Shown here one piece after another: positions 10,527 through 24,106 of a DNA stretch of 64,000 nt. How positions within the stretch are numbered: position 1 is the stretch's first letter; the number at the start of each line of letters is the position of its first letter. This DNA comes from Serratia sp. UGAL515B_01. GTDB lineage: Bacteria; Pseudomonadota; Gammaproteobacteria; Enterobacterales; Enterobacteriaceae. A program made the position numbers and the translations under genes. Under the pieces are notes generated by a model. That model saw only the letters and a list, made by a program, of their open reading frames with translations. It made no database searches and had not been told where the DNA came from. The stretch covers positions 2,947,766 to 3,011,765 of the forward strand of contig NZ_CP109901.1 of NCBI RefSeq assembly GCF_033095805.1, in the 5' to 3' direction.

Positions 10527-12388
10527 ATGAGTCTTGATATAGCCAAATACCCGACCTTAGCTCTCGCAGAAACACCGGAAGAACTCCGTTTGTTACCGAA
10601 AGAAAGCCTGCCTAAGCTGTGTGATGAACTGCGGCAATATTTGCTGGACAGCGTTAGCCGTTCCAGTGGTCATTTTGCCTCTGGGCTGGGTACCGTCGAA
10701 CTGACGGTGGCATTGCATTACGTCTACAATACCCCATTTGATCAATTGATCTGGGACGTGGGCCATCAGGCATACCCACATAAAATCATGACTGGCCGAC
10801 GGGATCGCATCTCTACCATCCGTCAAAAAGGGGGCTTACATCCCTTCCCATGGCGTGCCGAAAGCGAATATGACGTATTGTCTGTTGGTCACTCTTCAAC
10901 CTCGATCAGTGCTGGTTTGGGTATAGCCGTAGCGGCGGCACTCGAAGGCAGAAACCGCCGTACCGTCTGTGTCATTGGTGACGGTGCCATCACCGCAGGC
11001 ATGGCTTTTGAGGCCATGAACCATGCCGGTGATATCACCCCAGATATGTTGGTAATACTGAACGACAACGAAATGTCGATCTCCGAAAACGTCGGTGCAT
11101 TAAATAATCATCTGGCACAACTCTTGTCCGGCAAGCTATACGCAACACTCCGTGAAGGGGGCAAAAAGGTGCTTTCTGGCCTCCCCCCTATAAAAGAGCT
11201 GTTGAAACGAACCGAAGAGCATCTGAAAGGCATGGTTGTACCCGGCACAATGTTTGAAGAACTGGGTTTCAATTACATTGGGCCAGTAGACGGCCACGAT
11301 GTGCAAGGGTTGGCCGCCACACTGAAAAACATGCGTGATCTGAAAGGTCCGCAATTGCTGCACATCATGACCAAGAAAGGTCGTGGTTACGCACCCGCTG
11401 AAAAAGACCCAATCAGCTTCCACGCCGTACCGAAATTTGATCCGGCCAGCGGCACCCTGCCAAAAAGTGCCGGAGGGTTGCCTACGTATTCAAAAATTTT
11501 TGGTGACTGGCTGTGTGAAACTGCGGCCAAAGATAGTCAGTTAATGGCTATCACCCCAGCCATGCGCGAAGGCTCGGGCATGGTGAAGTTTTCTCGTGAA
11601 TATCCACAGCAATACTTTGATGTCGCGATTGCCGAACAACATGCGGTCACCTTTGCCGCAGGTCTGGCAATTGGTGGCTATAAGCCGGTTGTAGCGATCT
11701 ACTCTACTTTCCTGCAACGCGCCTACGATCAGCTGATCCATGATGTAGCGATCCAGAGTTTACCCGTAATGTTTGCTATTGATCGCGGCGGTATAGTAGG
11801 AGCCGACGGCCAAACTCATCAGGGCGCATTTGACATCTCGTTCCTGCGTTGTATCCCGAATATGGTGATCATGACGCCAAGTGATGAGAATGAATGCCGT
11901 CAAATGTTGTATACCGGTTATCACTATAATGAGGGTCCAACGGCAGTTCGCTACCCGCGTGGAAGTGGCACTGGAGCAAATCTGGAGCCATTGGCCAACT
12001 TGCCGTTAGGAAAAGGCATCGTGCGCCGCAAAGGTGAGAAAATCGCAATCCTCAATTTCGGTACTTTGCTACCAGAAGCCCATCAGGTAGCCGAAGCGAT
12101 GAACGCCACGCTGGTAGATATGCGCTTTGTAAAACCGCTGGATGAACAACTGGTACTGGAGATGGCTGCAAGCCATGAGATACTGGTCACACTGGAAGAG
12201 AATGCCATTATGGGGGAGCAGGCAGCGGAGTTAACGAGTTACTCATGGTGAAACGCCGTATGGTACCTGTGCTGAACATTGGCCTGCCTGATTATTTCAT
12301 CCCACAAGGGAGTCAAGAAGAAATCCGCAGCGACTTGGGTCTGGATGCCGCCGGTATTCAACGCCAGATCGAGACCTGGTTGGCATAA
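10527..12388 (+). CDS. dxs: 1-deoxy-D-xylulose-5-phosphate synthase, with a one-base frameshift near the 3' end
   Basis: Thiamine-diphosphate enzyme that joins pyruvate and glyceraldehyde 3-phosphate, the first step of the MEP isoprenoid route. Catalytic His in [10 protein letters not shown] (about 49), the ThDP motif [18 protein letters not shown]...NDN, and Glu in [11 protein letters not shown] are present. The uninterrupted frame stops at 12251 after 574 codons (…ELTSYSW). The family continues …GGAGSGVNE…; that sequence appears here in another frame from 12218 to the TAA at 12386-12388 (ending [11 protein letters not shown]). Adding one G to the run at 12212-12216 restores a 620-residue protein, the normal length. 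Dxs is normally essential, so a sequencing or assembly error is likeliest; a genuine mutation or frameshifting cannot be excluded. Confidence 0.93.
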
Positions 12389-12393
12389 TCTTT

Positions 12394-12416
12394 ATGGGGT
12401 TCATACTGAACCCCAT
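12394..12416. terminator. bidirectional terminator between dxs and pgpA
   Basis: Perfect ten-base stem ATGGGGTTCA / TGAACCCCAT with a TAC loop between the convergent genes; the minus strand continues into AAAGATTATG and the plus strand into CGACTAAAAT, so U-tracts are poor. Confidence 0.7.
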
Positions 12417-12427
12417 CGACTAAAATA

Positions 12428-12925
12428 TCAGAATAAATCTATCGGCCAGTGATGGCCAATCAGATAAATAATCCCGGCAGCGAGCACACCTGCAACAATA
12501 TCGTCGATCATAATCCCCATACCGCCGTGCACATTGCGATCGAACCAACGGATCGGCCAGGGTTTCCAGATATCCAGAACACGAAACAATACAAATCCGC
12601 CAGCCACCCATTGCCAACTGTTTACCGGCAGCGCCATCAGGGTGATCCACATACCAACGAACTCATCCCAGACGATACTACCATGATCGTGTACTCGCAT
12701 ATCTTTAGCTGTCTGGTGGCACAAATACACACCCATACAGATACTGAACATGACCAATAACGAATAAAGCTGCCACGGCAACTGGATCAGCAGCAACCAG
12801 ATTGGTATTGCTGCAAGTGACCCCATGGTTCCAGGCATCATTGGCGAAAGACCGCTGCCGAATCCAGTAGCTAGCAAGTGCCATGGGTTACTTATGCGCA
12901 ACCGGTTTTTAGCTTCATCTTTCAT
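12428..12925 (-). CDS. pgpA: phosphatidylglycerophosphatase A
   Basis: Inner-membrane phosphatase that converts phosphatidylglycerophosphate to phosphatidylglycerol. The 165-residue protein shows [21 protein letters not shown], the acidic motif [12 protein letters not shown] and [20 protein letters not shown]. The frame opens earlier (12964), but ATG 12925 overlaps the thiL stop as ATGA and gives the family N-terminus, so translation is probably coupled. It is last in the leftward nrdR-ribD-ribE-nusB-thiL-pgpA string. Confidence 0.94.
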   Translation of the reverse strand: MKDEAKNRLRISNPWHLLATGFGSGLSPMMPGTMGSLAAIPIWLLLIQLPWQLYSLLVMFSICMGVYLCHQTAKDMRVHDHGSIVWDEFVGMWITLMALPVNSWQWVAGGFVLFRVLDIWKPWPIRWFDRNVHGGMGIMIDDIVAGVLAAGIIYLIGHHWPIDLF

Positions 12926-13908
12926 AATGGTTGCACGGCACTGAAGTGATCGTATCCACGCCATGGCAATTCGGTCTCTTGATTATCAAGATAGAATTTT
13001 ACCCCTTCGGAATGCGGAGCGATTTGACCAATACAAGTATAATCTGCGCCTAAATGACTGAGCGCCACTTCCAGCGCACCACGATTAATCTCTGGCACCG
13101 TAAAGCACAGTTCATAGTCTTCACCTCCGGTTAAAGCCCAGCATACTGCCTGATCAGTATCCGTGTTATCGGTCAAAAATTGTGACATAGGTAATTCATC
13201 CAGTACGATACGCGCACCACACTTAGACGCATTCAGTACGTGCTTTAAGTCTGAAATCAAACCATCAGAAATATCGATCGCCGAACTGGCTAAATCACGC
13301 AACGCCTGGCCCTGCAGCACACGCGGTTGAGGACGCAAATGCCTCGCGACCAGATATTCACGGGCAGTAGGCTCACTCACTTCCAGACGTTGTTGCAGGA
13401 TGGCCAAACCGGCTGCACTGTCACCTAAAGTACCCGTCACATAAATCCAATCACCAATCTTGGCCCCTGAACGCGTTAATGCACGGCCTGCTGGGATAAA
13501 CCCATTGATTGTCAAGGTCATGCTGAGTGGCCCACGGGTAGTGTCACCACCAATCAACTGCATGCCGTAGTAATTAAGCTGTTCGAATAGGCTATCGCTG
13601 AATGCCTTGAGCCACTCTTCATCGACTTCTGGTAGCGTCAACGCCAACGAAAGCCACGCGGGGTCTGCCCCCATTGAGGCCAGATCGCTCAGGTTAACCG
13701 CCAATGCCTTATAACCAAGATCGGCCGGATTAATATCCGGCAGAAAGTGAACACCTGAAACCAGAGTATCAGTACTGATAGCTAAAAGCTGTTTTTCTGC
13801 CACTGTTAGAAGTGCGCAGTCATCTCCAATGCCCAACTGTACATCCCGGCGCAAACTCTTGGACCGGTCAAAATAGCGGGCTATGAGGTCAAATTCGCCG
13901 CATGCCAT
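12922..13908 (-). CDS. thiL: thiamine-monophosphate kinase
   Basis: Phosphorylates thiamine monophosphate to the active cofactor thiamine diphosphate, using ATP. The 328-residue protein has the PurM-like fold signatures [40 protein letters not shown] and [10 protein letters not shown]. An upstream in-frame codon at 14001 would run into nusB; ATG 13908 ([13 protein letters not shown]) matches the family. It follows nusB after a hairpin and overlaps pgpA by four bases. Confidence 0.96.
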   Translation of the reverse strand: MACGEFDLIARYFDRSKSLRRDVQLGIGDDCALLTVAEKQLLAISTDTLVSGVHFLPDINPADLGYKALAVNLSDLASMGADPAWLSLALTLPEVDEEWLKAFSDSLFEQLNYYGMQLIGGDTTRGPLSMTLTINGFIPAGRALTRSGAKIGDWIYVTGTLGDSAAGLAILQQRLEVSEPTAREYLVARHLRPQPRVLQGQALRDLASSAIDISDGLISDLKHVLNASKCGARIVLDELPMSQFLTDNTDTDQAVCWALTGGEDYELCFTVPEINRGALEVALSHLGADYTCIGQIAPHSEGVKFYLDNQETELPWRGYDHFSAVQPL

Positions 13909-13924
13909 GATTGATATTCCAAAT

Positions 13925-13954
13925 AAATCAGGGCCGGTTTCCCGGCCCTGATTT
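13925..13954 (-). terminator. strong hairpin between nusB and thiL
   Basis: Thirteen-base stem AAATCAGGGCCGG / CCGGCCCTGATTT with a four-base loop, directly after the nusB stop. On the minus strand it is followed by ATTTGG, a weak U-tract. It probably attenuates or processes the transcript rather than ending it fully, since thiL has little promoter space. Confidence 0.7.
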
Positions 13955-14371
13955 TTACTTTTTCTTACGAATGTTAGGACCTGCTTTATCAAGCACACCA
14001 TTCACAAACTTATGGCTATCTTCGGCCCCGAAGGTCTTCGCCAGTTCGATGGCTTCATTGATAGCCACTTTATAAGGGACATCTTCACGCATTTTTAGCT
14101 CAAACAGCGCGATACGCAACACCGCTTTTTCCACCTGGCCCAGCTCGTCGAGCAGACGTGACAGGTATGGGGCCATAAGGTCATCCAACATACCCGCGTT
14201 CACTGCCACACCTGATAGCAGCTCACGAAAATAGGCGATGTCAACATCTTTGACATCCTGCTCCGTCAGGAACTGGTGTTCAACATCAGCAATGTCATTT
14301 TTAGACAACTGCCAAGAGTAAAGCGCTTGAACAGCGCACTCACGAGCACGGCGACGAGCAGCAGGTTTCAC
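13955..14371 (-). CDS. nusB: transcription antitermination factor NusB
   Basis: All-helical RNA-binding protein (138 residues) that binds boxA with NusE (ribosomal protein S10) and supports antitermination of rRNA transcripts. The family opening [20 protein letters not shown] and the segment [32 protein letters not shown] are intact. It lies 21 bases after ribE, the standard riboflavin-nusB pairing. Confidence 0.97.
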   Translation of the reverse strand: MKPAARRRARECAVQALYSWQLSKNDIADVEHQFLTEQDVKDVDIAYFRELLSGVAVNAGMLDDLMAPYLSRLLDELGQVEKAVLRIALFELKMREDVPYKVAINEAIELAKTFGAEDSHKFVNGVLDKAGPNIRKKK

Positions 14372-14392
14372 GGAATTCCCCTTAAACTAAAT

Positions 14393-14863
14393 TCAGGCTT
14401 TAATAGTTTTGATAACATTAATCATTTCAAGTGCGGTGAGGGCAGCTTCTGCACCTTTATTGCCTGCTTTGGTGCCTGCACGCTCGATCGCTTGTTCGAT
14501 GCTTTCGGTGGTTAGAACGCCAAAGGCAACTGGGATCTCAGTATTCAGTGAGACATTACCCAGGCCAGAACTGGCTTCCCCCGCCACGTATTCGAAGTGC
14601 GCGGTTCCCCCACGGATCACGGTCCCTAAAGCAATAACCGCATCATACTTGCCAGTATTAGCCAGAACGCGAGCGGTCAATGGCAATTCGTATGCCCCTG
14701 GAACCCAGACAACGGTAATATTGTCATCGGCAACCTGACCAATACGTTTCAGCGCATCAATAGCACCTTGCAGCAGACTGTCGTTGATGAAATTGTTAAA
14801 ACGTGCAATTGCGATCGCCACACGGGCATTAGGAGTAGCAACAACACCTTCGATCACTTTCAT
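14393..14863 (-). CDS. ribE: 6,7-dimethyl-8-ribityllumazine synthase
   Basis: Penultimate step of riboflavin synthesis: condenses the ribitylaminouracil with dihydroxybutanone phosphate. Full-length at 156 residues, with [48 protein letters not shown] (conserved His in the active site) and [22 protein letters not shown]. The gene is called ribE in E. coli and ribH elsewhere. AAGGAAAG precedes the start. No FMN riboswitch is visible in the 187 bases between ribD and this gene. Confidence 0.97.
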   Translation of the reverse strand: MKVIEGVVATPNARVAIAIARFNNFINDSLLQGAIDALKRIGQVADDNITVVWVPGAYELPLTARVLANTGKYDAVIALGTVIRGGTAHFEYVAGEASSGLGNVSLNTEIPVAFGVLTTESIEQAIERAGTKAGNKGAEAALTALEMINVIKTIKA

Positions 14864-15036
14864 GGGCTTTCCTTAAAAATGGGTTCAATAACCCCGCAGG
14901 GGGGCGGATTCTATCATATTCTTTGCCTGCCTGCGCGGCGGTTTTGTAAAACACCTACTACATGCAAACAAAGGTTACATTGGCTGGAGTCCTCGTGCCG
15001 TCGTAAACACGCAGAGCTGTGGCCATTTGCGCGCAG

Positions 15037-15053
15037 TTAAGGGACACAGCCTA
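15037..15053 (-). repeat. short dispersed repeat (GTGTCCCTTAA type) at the ribD stop
   Basis: TTAAGGGACACAGCCTA reads on the minus strand as TAGGCTGTGTCCCTTAA, with the TAG being the ribD stop codon. Near copies are at 32900-32916 (phoR stop), 47039-47054 and 47557-47572. The family is not known to me. Confidence 0.5.
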
Positions 15054-16160
15054 GTCTTTTAAACGCAGACGCAGACGCAAATCGGGACCAATCTGACGCA
15101 CTTCACTGAACACAAACTCCGGCGCATCGACCAATCGATCCAACCCAGGCAGATGGCACAGGCCGCGGCCATCATCTCCCAATAATTTGGGTGCTACATA
15201 GAGCAGGAGTTCATCCACCAGTCCGGCTTGCAGTAATGCACCGGCAAGATGTGCGCCAGCCTCAACCCAAATGCTATTCACCTGTCGCTTGGCTAATTGC
15301 ATCATCATGACAACCAGATCAATGCCATCACGATAAGCAGGGAAAGACAGCTGTTCAACACTTTCTGGCCAGGCTAGATCATCCGGTTGCCGCCGTGCCA
15401 ACCAAGTGGTGCCGGGTTGTTGTATGACTTTATGTTGCGGCGTTATCCGGTTCTGGCTGTCCAAAATAATCCGCAGAGGCTGCCGAAGGTTTTCACGCGG
15501 ATAGATTTGGCGGATTTCACTACTCAGTTCATCCCAACGCACTGTCAGCGCAGGATCATCTGCCAGAACGGTAGCACTGGTGCTGAGGATCGCTGAGCTT
15601 TCGGCCCGGAGACGCTGCACGTCCTGCCGGGCCTGCGATGAAGTGATCCACTGACTTTCACCGGATGCCATGGCAGTACGGCCATCCAATGATGCCCCCT
15701 GTTTTAACTGTACATAAGGGAATCCCGTACGCATACGTTTGAGAAAACCGAGGTTAACCGCCTCGGCCTCTGCCAGCATGATACTATGGCAGACTTCAAT
15801 TCCTGCCTGTTGTAAGCGGTATAACCCACGCCCGGCAACCTGTGGATTAGGGTCCTGCATTGCAGCAACCACACGGCAGATACCCGCCGCTATCAGCGCA
15901 TCAGCACAAGGCGGTGTTCGCCCATGATGGCTACAAGGCTCAAGCGTAACATAAGCCGTAGCACCTTGAGCTCGCTCGCCAGCCATATGCAGGGCATGAA
16001 CTTCAGCATGAGGTTCACCCGCTCGTAAGTGATAGCCTTCACCAACAATCTCACCATCGCGCACGATAACGCAGCCTACATTCGGATTCGGCGTTGTTGT
16101 GAAACGTCCCAATCGTGCCAGTTCAAAGGCACGAGCCATGTAAAATTCGTCGTTATGCAT
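15051..16160 (-). CDS. ribD: bifunctional diaminohydroxyphosphoribosylaminopyrimidine deaminase / 5-amino-6-(5-phosphoribosylamino)uracil reductase
   Basis: Second and third steps of riboflavin synthesis. N-terminal zinc deaminase domain (about 1-145) with HAEVHAL and the ligand motif PCSHHGRTPPC; C-terminal NADPH-dependent reductase domain (about 146-369) with KQGASLDGRTAMASGESQWITS and NSIWVEAGAHLAGALLQAGLVDELLLY. The open frame extends upstream into nrdR (16241), but ATG 16160 gives the family N-terminus and sits 10 bases after the nrdR stop. The stop codon falls inside a short dispersed repeat. Confidence 0.96.
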   Translation of the reverse strand: MHNDEFYMARAFELARLGRFTTTPNPNVGCVIVRDGEIVGEGYHLRAGEPHAEVHALHMAGERAQGATAYVTLEPCSHHGRTPPCADALIAAGICRVVAAMQDPNPQVAGRGLYRLQQAGIEVCHSIMLAEAEAVNLGFLKRMRTGFPYVQLKQGASLDGRTAMASGESQWITSSQARQDVQRLRAESSAILSTSATVLADDPALTVRWDELSSEIRQIYPRENLRQPLRIILDSQNRITPQHKVIQQPGTTWLARRQPDDLAWPESVEQLSFPAYRDGIDLVVMMMQLAKRQVNSIWVEAGAHLAGALLQAGLVDELLLYVAPKLLGDDGRGLCHLPGLDRLVDAPEFVFSEVRQIGPDLRLRLRLKD

Positions 16161-16170
16161 GAAGATCCCG

Positions 16171-16620
16171 TTAGTCCTGCAACTTCGCGATTTCTTCGCC
16201 AAATTCGCGAATATCTTCGAAACTGCGGTAAACCGAAGCAAAACGGATATAAGCTACTTTATCCAATTTTTTGAGCGCATCCATCACCAGGTTGCCGACC
16301 ATCTTGGCTGGCACTTCGCGTTCACCTGTAGCTCTTAACTGGGATTTGATGTGATTGATGGCATTTTCCACATCGTCGGCGCTGACCGGACGCTTTTCCA
16401 ACGCTTTCAACATGCCACGACGCAGTTTATCCTCATTGAAAGGTTCGCGAACCTCATCACTTTTTATTACCCGGGGCATTACCAGCTCAGCCACCTCAAA
16501 AGTGGTAAAACGCTCATTGCAGACCACACATTGGCGACGACGGCGCACCTGTGAACCGTCTCCCACCAGGCGTGAATCAATAACTTTGGTATCAATGGCA
16601 GCACAAAAAGGGCAGTGCAT
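16171..16620 (-). CDS. nrdR: transcriptional repressor NrdR
   Basis: Nucleotide-sensing repressor of ribonucleotide reductase genes (149 residues). N-terminal zinc ribbon CPFC…CVVC (residues 3-34) followed by an ATP-cone domain (about 49-139) beginning [21 protein letters not shown]. It heads the leftward nrdR-ribD-ribE-nusB-thiL-pgpA cluster, the typical enterobacterial arrangement, and is divergent from yajI. Confidence 0.97.
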   Translation of the reverse strand: MHCPFCAAIDTKVIDSRLVGDGSQVRRRRQCVVCNERFTTFEVAELVMPRVIKSDEVREPFNEDKLRRGMLKALEKRPVSADDVENAINHIKSQLRATGEREVPAKMVGNLVMDALKKLDKVAYIRFASVYRSFEDIREFGEEIAKLQD

Positions 16621-16860
16621 AACTCGTCCTGATAAACGTTTTTATGATTAAAAACAGTTTACCCCGAACTGAGGTCACAACAAAGGCCACCAGCCTTTTG
16701 TGACGTACTTAGGCCAAGGGGTTTCATAAACCAGTTTGTATCTCTTGTCGTCACACCCCAAAGGTAAAGAACATAGCCTCACGACGGCAGGATGACAACA
16801 TGACTTTACCCACCTATATCGTTAAGCTGTTACGGCACTAATAAAAAGGAAACTACAAAC

Positions 16861-17415
16861 ATGACAATCAGTTATCGTAAGATCTGTATGTTCGGTGTTT
16901 TGATTCTACTTGCGGGTTGTACACAGAATCGTGAAGTACCGAAACTTAAAAGCCAGGTGGTTGAGCTGAAACAAATGTTAGGGACGTTGGCCGACCAGGC
17001 TTTTATTCTGGAGCGTCAAAACAGGCTTAACCAGAACGCCTCTGATGGTGTTTACCTGCTACCGAATGCCAATAATGCCGCCAGATTAAACAGCGACGTG
17101 GGCGAATTGAGCGTTTCACTGAACAACCTGAAGAGCGAAGCCGATGGAAGCCAGGCAATGCTATATGTTCGTACGTTGTCAGGTAAATCCCTGCGCGGCT
17201 TTACTGCTACCTTAGAATGGGGTCAGTTAGATACCACTACCGGAATGCCGCTCAAAAAAGGCAGTCAATCACAACAGCTACAAAGCCGCAGTGCCCTCTT
17301 ACCAAAAACCGAGCAAGTGTTCGAGTTACGTTTGAGCGGAGTCCCCCTGGAACAGCTGGGTTATATTCATCTGCACAACATAATCCCACTATCAGCGCCT
17401 ACCGTCATTCAATAG
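16861..17415 (+). CDS. yajI: YajI-like DUF3251 lipoprotein
   Basis: Predicted lipoprotein of 184 residues. A signal peptide ends in the lipobox LLAGC with lipidated Cys20. It is followed by a short coiled stretch (LKSQVVELKQMLGTLADQAF) and the DUF3251 region, where SDGVYLLPNANNAARLNSDVGELSVSL matches E. coli YajI. The function is unknown. As in E. coli it is beside nrdR; here it directly faces secF, whereas E. coli has yajD and tsx in between. AAGGAAAC precedes the ATG. Confidence 0.88.
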   Translation: MTISYRKICMFGVLILLAGCTQNREVPKLKSQVVELKQMLGTLADQAFILERQNRLNQNASDGVYLLPNANNAARLNSDVGELSVSLNNLKSEADGSQAMLYVRTLSGKSLRGFTATLEWGQLDTTTGMPLKKGSQSQQLQSRSALLPKTEQVFELRLSGVPLEQLGYIHLHNIIPLSAPTVIQ

Positions 17416-17434
17416 TAAGGTAAAGTAGGTAAAT

Positions 17435-17470
17435 AAAGAGAGCGCCGTTTTGGCGCCCTCTTTATTTAAT
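17435..17470. terminator. bidirectional terminator between yajI and secF
   Basis: Stem AAAGAGAGCGCC / GGCGCCCTCTTT (one mismatch) with a five-base loop; T-rich on the plus side (ATTTAATT) and, on the minus strand, followed by ATTTACC. Confidence 0.8.
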
Positions 17471-17490
17471 TAAACATACAACCGACTCAA

Positions 17491-18459
17491 TCACGGCAGT
17501 ATAGAAGGCTGGTCAGCACCCTCTTTCTCGACTTTCTGCTGCAGCATGTGCTCACGTTTCATACCCAGTTTCAACGCCAAAGCAGAGGCAACGTAGATAG
17601 AGGACACGGTACCGATAGAGACGCCGATCAACATGGTCAGAGAGAAGCCCTGCAACATAGCACCGCCAAAAATGTACAGCATCAGTACGACCATTAGCGT
17701 AGTAGCAGAGGTCATGATGGTTCGGCTCAGTGTCTGTGTCAGAGAGACGTTCATGATTTCATAAGGCGTCCCGCGACGTATTTTGCGGAAGTTCTCACGA
17801 ATACGGTCAGATACCACAATACTGTCGTTCAGAGAGTAACCGATAACCGACATAAGAGAAGCAACTATAGTCAGGTCAATCTCAATATGGAATAACGACA
17901 GCACACCCATAGTAATAACCACATCGTGCGCCAGAGCGATAACCGCCCCCAGTGCTAAGCGCCATTCGAAACGGAAACCAACGTAAATAAGGATACAGAT
18001 CAGCGCCACCAGTAGCGCCATGCCACCGGTTTGCGCCAATTCATTCCCTACGCTTGGGCCGACGAACTCAATCCGCTTGACAGTGGCGTTTTTATCGACC
18101 GAGGCGTTGATCACGCCGATCACTTTGTTACCCAGTTCCTGACCTGCGGTACCGGTTGCCGGTGGCATACGCACCATCACGTCACGGCTGCTGCCAAAGT
18201 TCTGGATAATCGGATCGTTAAACCCGGCTTTTTCTAACGTATCACGCATCAGATCCAGATTTGCGGGTTGTTCCAGGTTGATTTCAATCACCGTACCACC
18301 GGTGAAATCTAGCCCCCAGTTAAAACCGCGTACGGACATGATGGCGATTGATGCAATCAACAGCACCAATGAAATGCCGAAGGCCACGTAATCCCAGCGC
18401 ATAAAGTCATAGACTTTACGGCCGTAGTTGAGTTGTTCTACAGTATAATCCTGTGCCAC
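17491..18459 (-). CDS. secF: protein translocase subunit SecF
   Basis: Inner-membrane RND-type subunit that, with SecD and YajC, uses the proton gradient to help SecYEG pull proteins outward. The 322-residue product has six predicted helices, with [16 protein letters not shown] after the first and the conserved [14 protein letters not shown] and [15 protein letters not shown] motifs. The start is GTG at 18459, decoded as the family MAQ(D/E)YTVEQLN N-terminus, with GAGGAG about seven bases upstream. The longer frame from 18537 would overlap secD. It follows secD after 10 bases. Confidence 0.96.
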   Translation of the reverse strand: MAQDYTVEQLNYGRKVYDFMRWDYVAFGISLVLLIASIAIMSVRGFNWGLDFTGGTVIEINLEQPANLDLMRDTLEKAGFNDPIIQNFGSSRDVMVRMPPATGTAGQELGNKVIGVINASVDKNATVKRIEFVGPSVGNELAQTGGMALLVALICILIYVGFRFEWRLALGAVIALAHDVVITMGVLSLFHIEIDLTIVASLMSVIGYSLNDSIVVSDRIRENFRKIRRGTPYEIMNVSLTQTLSRTIMTSATTLMVVLMLYIFGGAMLQGFSLTMLIGVSIGTVSSIYVASALALKLGMKREHMLQQKVEKEGADQPSILP

Positions 18460-18469
18460 AACGCACTCC

Positions 18470-20317
18470 TCAGATAGACAGCTTGTTAATGCGCTTGCCG
18501 CCGTAAAGCAGATTGACGATGGCACGAGTACCAACAATCGCAGTGAACATAGACGTTACCACTCCAATTGCGGTGGTGATGGCAAAGCCCTTGATCGACC
18601 CAGTGCCCACTGCGTAAAGAATGACCGCAGTGATCAATGTGGTAATGTTGGCATCAACGATACTAGAAAACGCGCCTTTATAACCTTCATGGATAGCCTG
18701 CTGAATGGATCGTCCATTCTTAAGTTCCTCCTTGATACGCTCGTTTATCAGCACGTTGGCATCAACCGCCACGGCGAGTGTCAACACGATACCGGCAATA
18801 CCCGGCATGGTTAACGTTGCTCCTGGCAACAATGACATGACACCGACAATCAGCACCAGGTTAGCCAGCAATGCGCTTGAGGCGATCAAGCCAAACTTGC
18901 GGTACCAAACCACCATAAACACGATGGATGCCACCAGTCCCCACAGGCAAGCTTCCAAGCCTTGGGTAATATTCTGCTGACCCAATGTTGGCCCGATAGT
19001 CCGCTCTTCGACAATCTGGATCGGGGCAATCAACGCACCGGCACGCAGCAGCAGAGAGAGCTGACGCGCTTCGTTCGGATTATTGATACCGGTGATACGG
19101 AAGCTGTTACCCAAGCGCGACTGTATATTCGCCACGTTGATCACTTCTTCCTGCTTCACCAGAATCGCTCGACCATTGGCGTCTTTCTTGCCGCTGTCTT
19201 TATACTCCACAAAAAGGGTTGCCATCGGCTTGCCGATGTTATCCTTGGTGAAGTTAGACATGGCAGTACCACCAGCACTATCCAGCGAAATATTAACCTG
19301 CGGTTGGTTATATTCGTCGGTGTTTGAGGTGGAGTCCGTGATATGGTCACCCGTCAAAATCACGCGCTTGTACAGCACGATAGGTTGGCCTTCACGGGTA
19401 AATTTCACTTCGGAATCGCCGGGAACACGGCCATTCGCTGCGGCAGTAACATCAGCATTAGTGTTAACCAGGCGGAATTCAAGCGTGGCTGTCGCCCCCA
19501 AAATCTCTTTGGCGCGAGCCGTGTCCTGAATACCAGGCAATTCAACAACAATACGATCGGCCCCCTGCCGTTGCACCAACGGTTCAGCAACGCCGAGTTG
19601 GTTAACGCGGTTGCGCAGGATCGTGATGTTTTGTTGTACCGCATACTCACGCGCTTCACTCAAACGGGCATCTGTCATCGTGGCTTTCAGGGTGTTGGCA
19701 CCGTTAGCTGAGAGCACTAAATCACGCTGACGCGGCGTCACAAAGCTTATTGCCTGATCGCGAGCAGCATCGTCACGAAACCGGACTTCCACGCCGTTAT
19801 TTTCCAGCTTACGGATAGCAGCGTAAGGAATACCTTTTTCGCGCAGTTCGCTACGCAAGGTATCCATGGTTTGCTCTTGTAACTTGCTCAGAGCTGTGTC
19901 CATATCCACTTCCATCAGGAAGTGAACACCACCGCGCAAGTCCAGACCCAACTTCATCGGTTCTGCATTGATCAGGGTTAACCAGGCTGGCGTAGCAGGA
20001 GCGAGGTTCAATGCCACAACATATTTATCACCCAATTCTGCCATCAAGGCTTCACGGGCACGCAACTGAACGTCAGGATCACTAAAACGAGCAAGGATGG
20101 CGCCGTTTTCCAGCACAATCGATTTGATCGCAATATTATCTTTTTCTAATACGTTACGGACTTGGTCCAGCGTAGCTTCACTGGCGGCGACACCGCGCGC
20201 GCCAGTGATTTGTACGGCCGGATCCTCGCCATAGATGTTGGGAAGCGCATAAAGCAGACCGACGAGGATCACAACGATCAACATCAGATACTTCCACAGA
20301 GGATAACGGTTTAGCAC
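18470..20317 (-). CDS. secD: protein translocase subunit SecD
   Basis: Partner of SecF in the accessory translocation complex: one N-terminal helix, a large periplasmic region (P1, roughly 35-450) and five C-terminal helices with the RND motif. Exactly 615 residues, the E. coli length. Diagnostic stretches are [44 protein letters not shown] and [28 protein letters not shown]. It is preceded by yajC, giving the usual yajC-secD-secF order. Confidence 0.97.
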   Translation of the reverse strand: MLNRYPLWKYLMLIVVILVGLLYALPNIYGEDPAVQITGARGVAASEATLDQVRNVLEKDNIAIKSIVLENGAILARFSDPDVQLRAREALMAELGDKYVVALNLAPATPAWLTLINAEPMKLGLDLRGGVHFLMEVDMDTALSKLQEQTMDTLRSELREKGIPYAAIRKLENNGVEVRFRDDAARDQAISFVTPRQRDLVLSANGANTLKATMTDARLSEAREYAVQQNITILRNRVNQLGVAEPLVQRQGADRIVVELPGIQDTARAKEILGATATLEFRLVNTNADVTAAANGRVPGDSEVKFTREGQPIVLYKRVILTGDHITDSTSNTDEYNQPQVNISLDSAGGTAMSNFTKDNIGKPMATLFVEYKDSGKKDANGRAILVKQEEVINVANIQSRLGNSFRITGINNPNEARQLSLLLRAGALIAPIQIVEERTIGPTLGQQNITQGLEACLWGLVASIVFMVVWYRKFGLIASSALLANLVLIVGVMSLLPGATLTMPGIAGIVLTLAVAVDANVLINERIKEELKNGRSIQQAIHEGYKGAFSSIVDANITTLITAVILYAVGTGSIKGFAITTAIGVVTSMFTAIVGTRAIVNLLYGGKRINKLSI

Positions 20318-20342
20318 GGCAATTCCCTTAGGGAAGACAAAA

Positions 20343-20675
20343 TTACAGGGCCTTCATAGTACCTTTCGGCAAAACGGCCGCCACGAAGTCACGCTTGATC
20401 ATCACTTCCGTGGTGTCATTCAGCGCGATGGCAATGATACCCGTATCGGCCACTTTGGTGACACGGCCAATCAGGCCACCAGTGGTCAACACTTCATCGC
20501 CCTTACTGATGGAATCCATCAGTTTTTTGTGCTCTTTTGCACGTTTCTGCTGTGGGCGCAGGATCATGAAATAGAAAATCAGACCAAACACCACCAACAT
20601 AATGATCAGAGAGTACGGGCTTCCCTGAGCCGGAGCCCCTGCGGATGCGACGGCGTCAGAAATGAAAAAGCTCAT
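20343..20675 (-). CDS. yajC: preprotein translocase subunit YajC
   Basis: Small single-span inner-membrane protein (110 residues) associated with SecDF. A short N-terminus is followed by the hydrophobic segment [24 protein letters not shown] and a cytosolic tail with [22 protein letters not shown] lies just upstream. Between this gene and tgt lies a tandem pair of ERIC repeats, which separates tgt from the yajC-secD-secF genes. Confidence 0.95.
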   Translation of the reverse strand: MSFFISDAVASAGAPAQGSPYSLIIMLVVFGLIFYFMILRPQQKRAKEHKKLMDSISKGDEVLTTGGLIGRVTKVADTGIIAIALNDTTEVMIKRDFVAAVLPKGTMKAL

Positions 20676-20716
20676 TGAAATTCCCTCATTAAGTTATCGA
20701 TTATTAATTCAAGCGT

Positions 20717-20841
20717 TATCCCCATCGCCTTTCAAGCTGCAGGGGTGTTGGCTGCTTTCACTCACCCCAGTCACTTGGTTTACCAAGTGACTGGGGCTTC
20801 GCTCAGTTGCCGCCTACCTGCAACTTGAATTCGCTTGGGTA

Positions 20842-20842
<1 letters not shown>
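20717..20842. repeat. ERIC element, copy 1 of a tandem pair
   Basis: About 126 bases of enterobacterial repetitive intergenic consensus type. Hallmarks are CGCCTTTCAAGCTGC at the left, the central dyad CCCAGTCACTTGG/CCAAGTGACTGGG, and TGCAACTTGAATTCG…TGGGTATA at the right. The element is largely self-complementary and would fold into a long hairpin. It adjoins a second copy without a gap. Confidence 0.9.
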
Positions 20843-23328
<2,486 letters not shown>

Positions 23329-23524
23329 GGACATTCACTTCTTCAATAATTAGCAGGTTGGAGAAAAACAAGCGCTACAGTCTAAAGCCGTGGGCGATAA
23401 GCAGCAAGGAATAAGGAACAATTGCGCTACTTAGGTGATTGCTTGGCTATTGGTTATGTTACGGATACGTTAAATGCGCAGCTCATTTTTACGCAATACG
23501 AATTATTTAGCGTATAGTTACGCA

Positions 23525-24106
23525 ATGAATTTTCTTGCTCATCTCCATTTGGCCCAGCTTGCGGAAAGCTCTCTGCTAGGCAATCTGCTTGCCGACTTCG
23601 TGCGCGGCAACCCGGCAGGTATATACGATCCTGCAGTAGTAACTGGTATCATGATGCACCGCAGGGTCGATGTTATCACCGATACCCTGCCAGAAGTCAA
23701 AGCCTGCCGCGACGCTTTTAGTGCAGAATTTCGTCGCGTCGCACCGATTACACTCGACGTGGTTTGGGATCATTTTCTGGCTCGCCACTGGCAACAGCTC
23801 GAACCAACCTGCAGCCTTAGGGATTTCACACTACAAGCACAAAGCCTGATTGAACCTTATCTATTGCAAACACCTCAGCGTTTCCAGAAGCTGAATAGCT
23901 ATCTTTGGCCAGAACGTTGGCTGGAGCGTTATGCAGAATTGCCATTTATCGCCGAAGTGTTGCAAGGCATGGCCAGCCGCCGCCCGCGTTTGTCAGCACT
24001 GGCAGGCTCCTTTACGGAAGTGGAACGCCATTATCATCAACTTGAAACATATTTCTGGCAGTTTTATCCACGTATGATGCAACAGGCCAAAAGCAAGTCA
24101 TTGTGA
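23525..24106 (+). CDS. acpH: acyl carrier protein phosphodiesterase
   Basis: Removes the 4'-phosphopantetheine group from holo-ACP. The 193-residue protein has [46 protein letters not shown] and [14 protein letters not shown], with metal-binding His/Asp residues of an HD-like fold. The frame is open from 23474, but ATG 23525 gives the family N-terminus. It is divergent from queA, the usual enterobacterial position. Confidence 0.95.
   Translation: MNFLAHLHLAQLAESSLLGNLLADFVRGNPAGIYDPAVVTGIMMHRRVDVITDTLPEVKACRDAFSAEFRRVAPITLDVVWDHFLARHWQQLEPTCSLRDFTLQAQSLIEPYLLQTPQRFQKLNSYLWPERWLERYAELPFIAEVLQGMASRRPRLSALAGSFTEVERHYHQLETYFWQFYPRMMQQAKSKSL

Noticed and set aside
10527..12251. Treating dxs as an intact 574-residue gene
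   Set aside because: The conserved C-terminus is present in another frame immediately downstream and one base restores full length, so the short frame is not the natural product.
14864..15050. FMN riboswitch in the ribD-ribE gap
   Set aside because: The conserved RFN stems are not recognisable in this short stretch, and in enterobacteria the element normally precedes ribB.
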